Assembly: GCA_964645205.1 (NCBI GenBank)
Contig: CAZYBO010000005.1
Location: forward strand, 1 to 64,000
Length of the DNA stretch: 64,000 nucleotides
Direction: 5' to 3'
From: CAZYBO01 sp964645205
GTDB lineage: Bacteria; Pseudomonadota; Alphaproteobacteria; Rickettsiales; SXRF01
The notes below the pieces were generated by a model. It was not told the DNA's origin and made no database searches. It saw only the letters and a list, made by a program, of their open reading frames with translations. A program made the translations under genes and the position numbers. This document shows, one piece after another, positions 61,063 through 64,000 of this stretch; positions within the stretch are counted from its first letter, which is position 1; each line of letters begins with the position of its first letter.

Positions 61063-62307
61063 ATGAAACTATTAGTTCTCGGTTCAGGCCTTTTGGGGGT
61101 AAGCGCCGCCTATGAGCTTGGCCGGCGCGGGTTTGAAGTGACCGTTCTCGACCGCCAACCGGAAAGCGGCCGGGAAACCAGCTTCGCCAACGGCGGCCAA
61201 CTAAGCTATAGCCACGCCGAACCGTGGGCTTCCCCTAGCGTACTGGCAAAACTCCCTAAATGGCTGGTAAGTCCCGATGCGCCGCTGGTGTTCCGCCTGC
61301 GCGCCGACTGGCGCATGATGGTGTGGGGATTGCAATTCCTGCGCAACTGCACCACCGCCCGCGCAGAAGCCAACTGCGTGAACATCCTACGGCTCGGCAT
61401 GTACAGCCGTGACAAATTCCGCGAGCTGCGTGAGAACACCGGCATCGCGTTCGACTATGCGAATAAAGGCATCCTGCATATTTACGGCACGGAAAAAGAT
61501 TTCGACGCCGCCAAGCGGCACAACGCATTCCAGATGAAATTCGGTTGCGAACAGCGCGAGCTTTCACGCGAGCAGTGCCTCGCGCTGGAACCCTCGCTCG
61601 CGCACACGGAACGCACCATCGTCGGCGGTATGCACGCGCATCTCGACGAAAGCGGCGACGCGTTCCTTTTCTGCAACGCGCTGGCGAAAGTAGCGAGCGA
61701 GCGCCACGGCGTAAAATTCCTCTACGGGGCGAATATCCAGGGATTGCACGTGGAAAACGACCGCATCGCAGGCGTCGTCACCGATCAGGGCGACATCACC
61801 GCCGATGCCTATATTATGGCGATGGGCTCCTATTCCCCGCTCTACCTGCGCCCCGTCGGAATCAACATCCCGGTCTACCCGATGAAAGGCTACAGCATCA
61901 CGCTCGAAGCCAATGCATTCTGCCCGCATCTGAGCATCACCGACGGCAGCTACAAAATCGTGTATAGCAGACTGGGCAACCGCATGCGCGTCGCAGGCAC
62001 CGCCGAGTTCGCAGGCCATAATCACGACATCAACGAAAACCGCATCGTGCCGATCGTACGCGCAGCACGCAGCCTGTTCCCGCGTGCCGACTGGGAGCAG
62101 CCTATCGGCAAATGGGCGTGCCTCAGGCCATCCACGCCCGACGGCCCGCCGGTGATGGGACCAACGCAATATAGCAACTTGTTCCTCAACACCGGTCATG
62201 GTACGCTCGGCTGGACGCAAGCGGCGGGAAGTGCATCCATTATTGCCGATTTCGTCGAAGGCAAACACCCGGAAATCCTCATGCAGGGACTCACCATTGG
62301 ACGCTAG
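61063..62307 (+). CDS. dadA: D-amino acid dehydrogenase (DadA family)
   Basis: Membrane-associated flavoenzyme that oxidises D-amino acids (mainly D-alanine) to keto acids. The 414-residue protein starts MKLLVLGSGLLGVSAAYELG, the FAD Rossmann motif GxGxxG (7-12), then the VLDRQ strand end and ETSFANGGQLSYSHAEPWA, the DadA signature. PVYPMKGYSITLE and the C-terminal TGHGTLGWTQAAGSASIIAD FAD-binding segment complete the fold. It heads a plus-strand run with the PAP2 and hydrolase genes, divergent from the vir cluster. Confidence 0.93.
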   Translation: MKLLVLGSGLLGVSAAYELGRRGFEVTVLDRQPESGRETSFANGGQLSYSHAEPWASPSVLAKLPKWLVSPDAPLVFRLRADWRMMVWGLQFLRNCTTARAEANCVNILRLGMYSRDKFRELRENTGIAFDYANKGILHIYGTEKDFDAAKRHNAFQMKFGCEQRELSREQCLALEPSLAHTERTIVGGMHAHLDESGDAFLFCNALAKVASERHGVKFLYGANIQGLHVENDRIAGVVTDQGDITADAYIMAMGSYSPLYLRPVGINIPVYPMKGYSITLEANAFCPHLSITDGSYKIVYSRLGNRMRVAGTAEFAGHNHDINENRIVPIVRAARSLFPRADWEQPIGKWACLRPSTPDGPPVMGPTQYSNLFLNTGHGTLGWTQAAGSASIIADFVEGKHPEILMQGLTIGR

Positions 62308-62977
62308 CACAGCACAGGACGCCGTTACCCAGCAAGCCTTCGGCGGCAAGGAGCTGTTTTATGACTGGTTCGGTGCGAACAGCTGGCTTTTCCGGCTGAT
62401 AAACGACATTCGCGGCGATGAATATGACGCGCTGATGCTCGACATCAACCAGCTCGCCGACAGTAAGAATTTCCCTCTCTACATGATGCTCATGCTGGTC
62501 TACGTGCTGGGTTCGGCCATTGTGCGCAAGCAACTTCGCAGGGGCGGCTCCAAGCAATATATCATCACCTGGTTCTGCGTGCTGATCGTTACCGCCATCA
62601 GCTTCATCATGAGCGAATATACCGTCAACGTCTTGAAAAACTACTTCCAGTACCCGCGCCCTTACGTCGTGTTCGGGGAAACGGACATCAACCTGCTGGA
62701 GCAATCGCGCAGCCTCAAGAACGCCTACCGCAGCTTCCCCAGCGGCCACGTGTCGTTCATGGCGATGATGATCGCCTCCCTGTGGCCGGTGCTGTCACCG
62801 GTCATGCGCATCGTAGGCGCCATCGCGATTTTCATGGCCGCGTGGACGCGCGTGTCGCTCGGCATGCACTTCCCCGCGGACACGGCAGGATCGCTTGTCA
62901 TGAGCCTGAGCATCGTCCTTATCGTGCGCGCCTGTGTGTATAACCTCATGCGCAACGTGCTTAAGATCAACTGCTGA
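62297..62977 (+). CDS. PAP2-family membrane phosphatase
   Basis: A 226-residue polytopic lipid-phosphate phosphatase-like protein. The catalytic motifs are KNYFQYPRP (C1), SFPSGHVSF (C2) and TRVSLGMHFPADTAG (C3, with the nucleophilic His). Substrates in this family are phosphatidate, undecaprenyl diphosphate or lipid A phosphates. No ATG precedes the domain; TTG at 62297, overlapping dadA by 11 bases, is the best start. Its stop overlaps the next ATG (TGATG). Confidence 0.85.
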   Translation: MDASTAQDAVTQQAFGGKELFYDWFGANSWLFRLINDIRGDEYDALMLDINQLADSKNFPLYMMLMLVYVLGSAIVRKQLRRGGSKQYIITWFCVLIVTAISFIMSEYTVNVLKNYFQYPRPYVVFGETDINLLEQSRSLKNAYRSFPSGHVSFMAMMIASLWPVLSPVMRIVGAIAIFMAAWTRVSLGMHFPADTAGSLVMSLSIVLIVRACVYNLMRNVLKINC

Positions 62978-63825
62978 TGCAGCCGCGCAGCCTGCACACG
63001 CCGTCGGGTATCCTGCATTACACGGAGTGGGGTGACAGCGGCGCGGCGCATGCCGTGCTGTGCGCCCACGGCCTCACTCGCAACGGGCGCGATTTCGATG
63101 TGCTTGCCGGGCATCTCGCCGGGAAATGCCGTGTGCTCTGCCCCGATATGCCCGGGCGCGGCAAAAGCCCGTGGCTTGCGGATACGACGCAATACAACAA
63201 CCTCACCTACCTCGCCGCCATACGCCACCTGCTGGCCGAACTCGACATCGCGCGCGTACACTGGATCGGCACGTCGATGGGCGGCATCCTCGGCATGATG
63301 GCCGCCAACGCCGCCCCTGGATTGCTGGCATCGCTCGCGCTGAACGATGTCGGCTGCATCATTCCCAAAGAAGGATTGCAACGTATCAGCCGCTATGCGG
63401 GCGTCACTTCCGCCTATGCGACCCGCGCCGATGCGGAAGCGGCGTTACGCAAAAATTGCGCGCCGTTCGGTATCACTGACGAGGCGCACTGGCAGCTTCT
63501 CTTCCAGCACAGCATCGAGCAGGCGAAAGACGGCACGTGGCGGCTGGCCTACGATCCCGCGATCATGGCCAACTCCCCGAAACCCGATGCCGTGCAGGAG
63601 GTGAATTTGTGGGCGATGTGGGAAGCTATAAAACCCGTACCCACGCTGCTCATCCGCGGTGAACATTCCGACATACTCACGCGCGAAACCGCGCTTGCGA
63701 TGCAGGCTCAGCACCCCGCCCTCACCTTCCGGGAAATCGAAAATACCGGCCACGCCCCCGCTTTGATGGCGAAAAATCAGGTGGATATGGTGACAGGCTG
63801 GCTGGACGGCTTGCAAAAACCCTGA
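62977..63825 (+). CDS. Alpha/beta-fold hydrolase
   Basis: A 282-residue serine hydrolase. CAHGLTRNGRDFD is the oxyanion loop, IGTSMGGILG the nucleophile elbow (Ser at about 108), LLIRGEHSDILTRE carries the acidic residue and ENTGHAPALM the catalytic His. Such enzymes near membrane-lipid genes may be lipases or esterases, but the substrate cannot be told. It is translationally coupled to the PAP2 gene (TGATG). Confidence 0.87.
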   Translation: MQPRSLHTPSGILHYTEWGDSGAAHAVLCAHGLTRNGRDFDVLAGHLAGKCRVLCPDMPGRGKSPWLADTTQYNNLTYLAAIRHLLAELDIARVHWIGTSMGGILGMMAANAAPGLLASLALNDVGCIIPKEGLQRISRYAGVTSAYATRADAEAALRKNCAPFGITDEAHWQLLFQHSIEQAKDGTWRLAYDPAIMANSPKPDAVQEVNLWAMWEAIKPVPTLLIRGEHSDILTRETALAMQAQHPALTFREIENTGHAPALMAKNQVDMVTGWLDGLQKP

Positions 63826-63845
63826 AACTGGCTCATACTACCCAG

Positions 63846-64000
63846 ATGCAAACCACATCCGACACGCACACGCTCACCCCGCCGCCTTCGGCTTTTTCCA
63901 TCACTGAAAGCGCGGCTGCGCGCATCAACAAGCTGAAGGCCGACGAAGGCAATGCGAATTTGCGTTTCCGCGTGTCGGTCAAAGGCGGCGGATGTTCCGG
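63846..64000 (+). CDS. ErpA/IscA-family iron-sulfur carrier (5' part; cut by window end)
   Basis: The ATG at 63846 opens a frame to the window edge, 51 residues. After a Thr/Pro-rich start comes FSITESAAARINKLK and LRFRVSVKGGGCSG, the HesB/IscA fold with the first of its three conserved cysteines. ErpA is the usual alphaproteobacterial homologue (typically next to dgt, which here is elsewhere), so ErpA rather than IscA or SufA is likely but unproven. It begins 20 bases after the hydrolase stop. Confidence 0.85.
   Translation, partial: MQTTSDTHTLTPPPSAFSITESAAARINKLKADEGNANLRFRVSVKGGGCS

Overview
The window reads as chromosomal DNA of a GC-rich alphaproteobacterium. Evidence for this is the sdhC-sdhD-sdhA order, a class I lysyl-tRNA synthetase, the addB-addA-trxA block, an RcdA (DUF1465) protein, the tatABC-serS-surE-pcm-nlpD neighbourhood, and sppA-ihfB-lapA-trpF-trpB-trpA following rpsA. 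A split vir-type secretion locus (virB3-virB4-three virB6 copies-virB7-like lipoprotein) resembles the rvh arrangement of Rickettsiales. However, trp, arg and lys biosynthesis genes and the high GC argue against a reduced obligate intracellular parasite. A deep-branching or facultatively host-associated relative is my best inference.

Layout: 1-1.7 kb sdh genes (minus strand). 1.8-4.2 kb a large P-loop protein resembling zeta-toxin kinases. 4.4-12.3 kb core metabolism: ftsE, a zinc-ribbon protein, hpt, lysA, an LptM-like lipoprotein, argH, a TlpA-like thioredoxin, a HAD phosphatase and lysK. 12.3-21.8 kb an unusual modification locus: a 2029-residue protein with four Skp1-GlcNAc-transferase-like (GT60/PF11397) domains, a thioredoxin-like domain and two 2-oxoglutarate/Fe(II) oxygenase domains; a second protein with two such transferase domains and lysine-rich tails, cut by an assembly gap; and a divergent sulfotransferase. 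21.8-24.1 kb photolyase and a DUF815 ATPase. 24.1-36.5 kb nlpD, pcm, surE, serS, tatCBA, an M50 protease, nagZ, a SPOR protein, argS and dgt, broken once by an orphan gene. 36.6-37.8 kb a four-repeat orphan protein. 38.0-44.0 kb rpsA, sppA, ihfB, lapA, trpFBA. 44.0-51.9 kb a short glutamine-synthetase-like gene, trxA, addA, rcdA, addB. 51.9-53.6 kb a RepA-like ATPase. 53.6-60.8 kb the VirB cluster. 61.1-64.0 kb dadA, a PAP2 phosphatase, an alpha/beta hydrolase and the start of an ErpA/IscA-type gene.

The most striking content is 12.3-21.8 kb. In Dictyostelium, Skp1 is hydroxylated on proline by a 2-oxoglutarate oxygenase and the hydroxyproline then receives GlcNAc from a GT60 enzyme. Here both activity classes appear to lie on one polypeptide, beside a second GT60 protein and a sulfotransferase, suggesting a bacterial hydroxylation-glycosylation (perhaps sulfation) system. 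A second theme is palindromic repeat elements of about 105 bp, one lying in-frame inside surE and one forming the C-terminus of the LptM-like protein, as Rickettsia palindromic elements do. Several orphan genes inserted between conserved blocks could be secretion substrates, but that is inference. No tRNA, rRNA or CRISPR array was found, and no gene-free stretch exceeds 300 bases.
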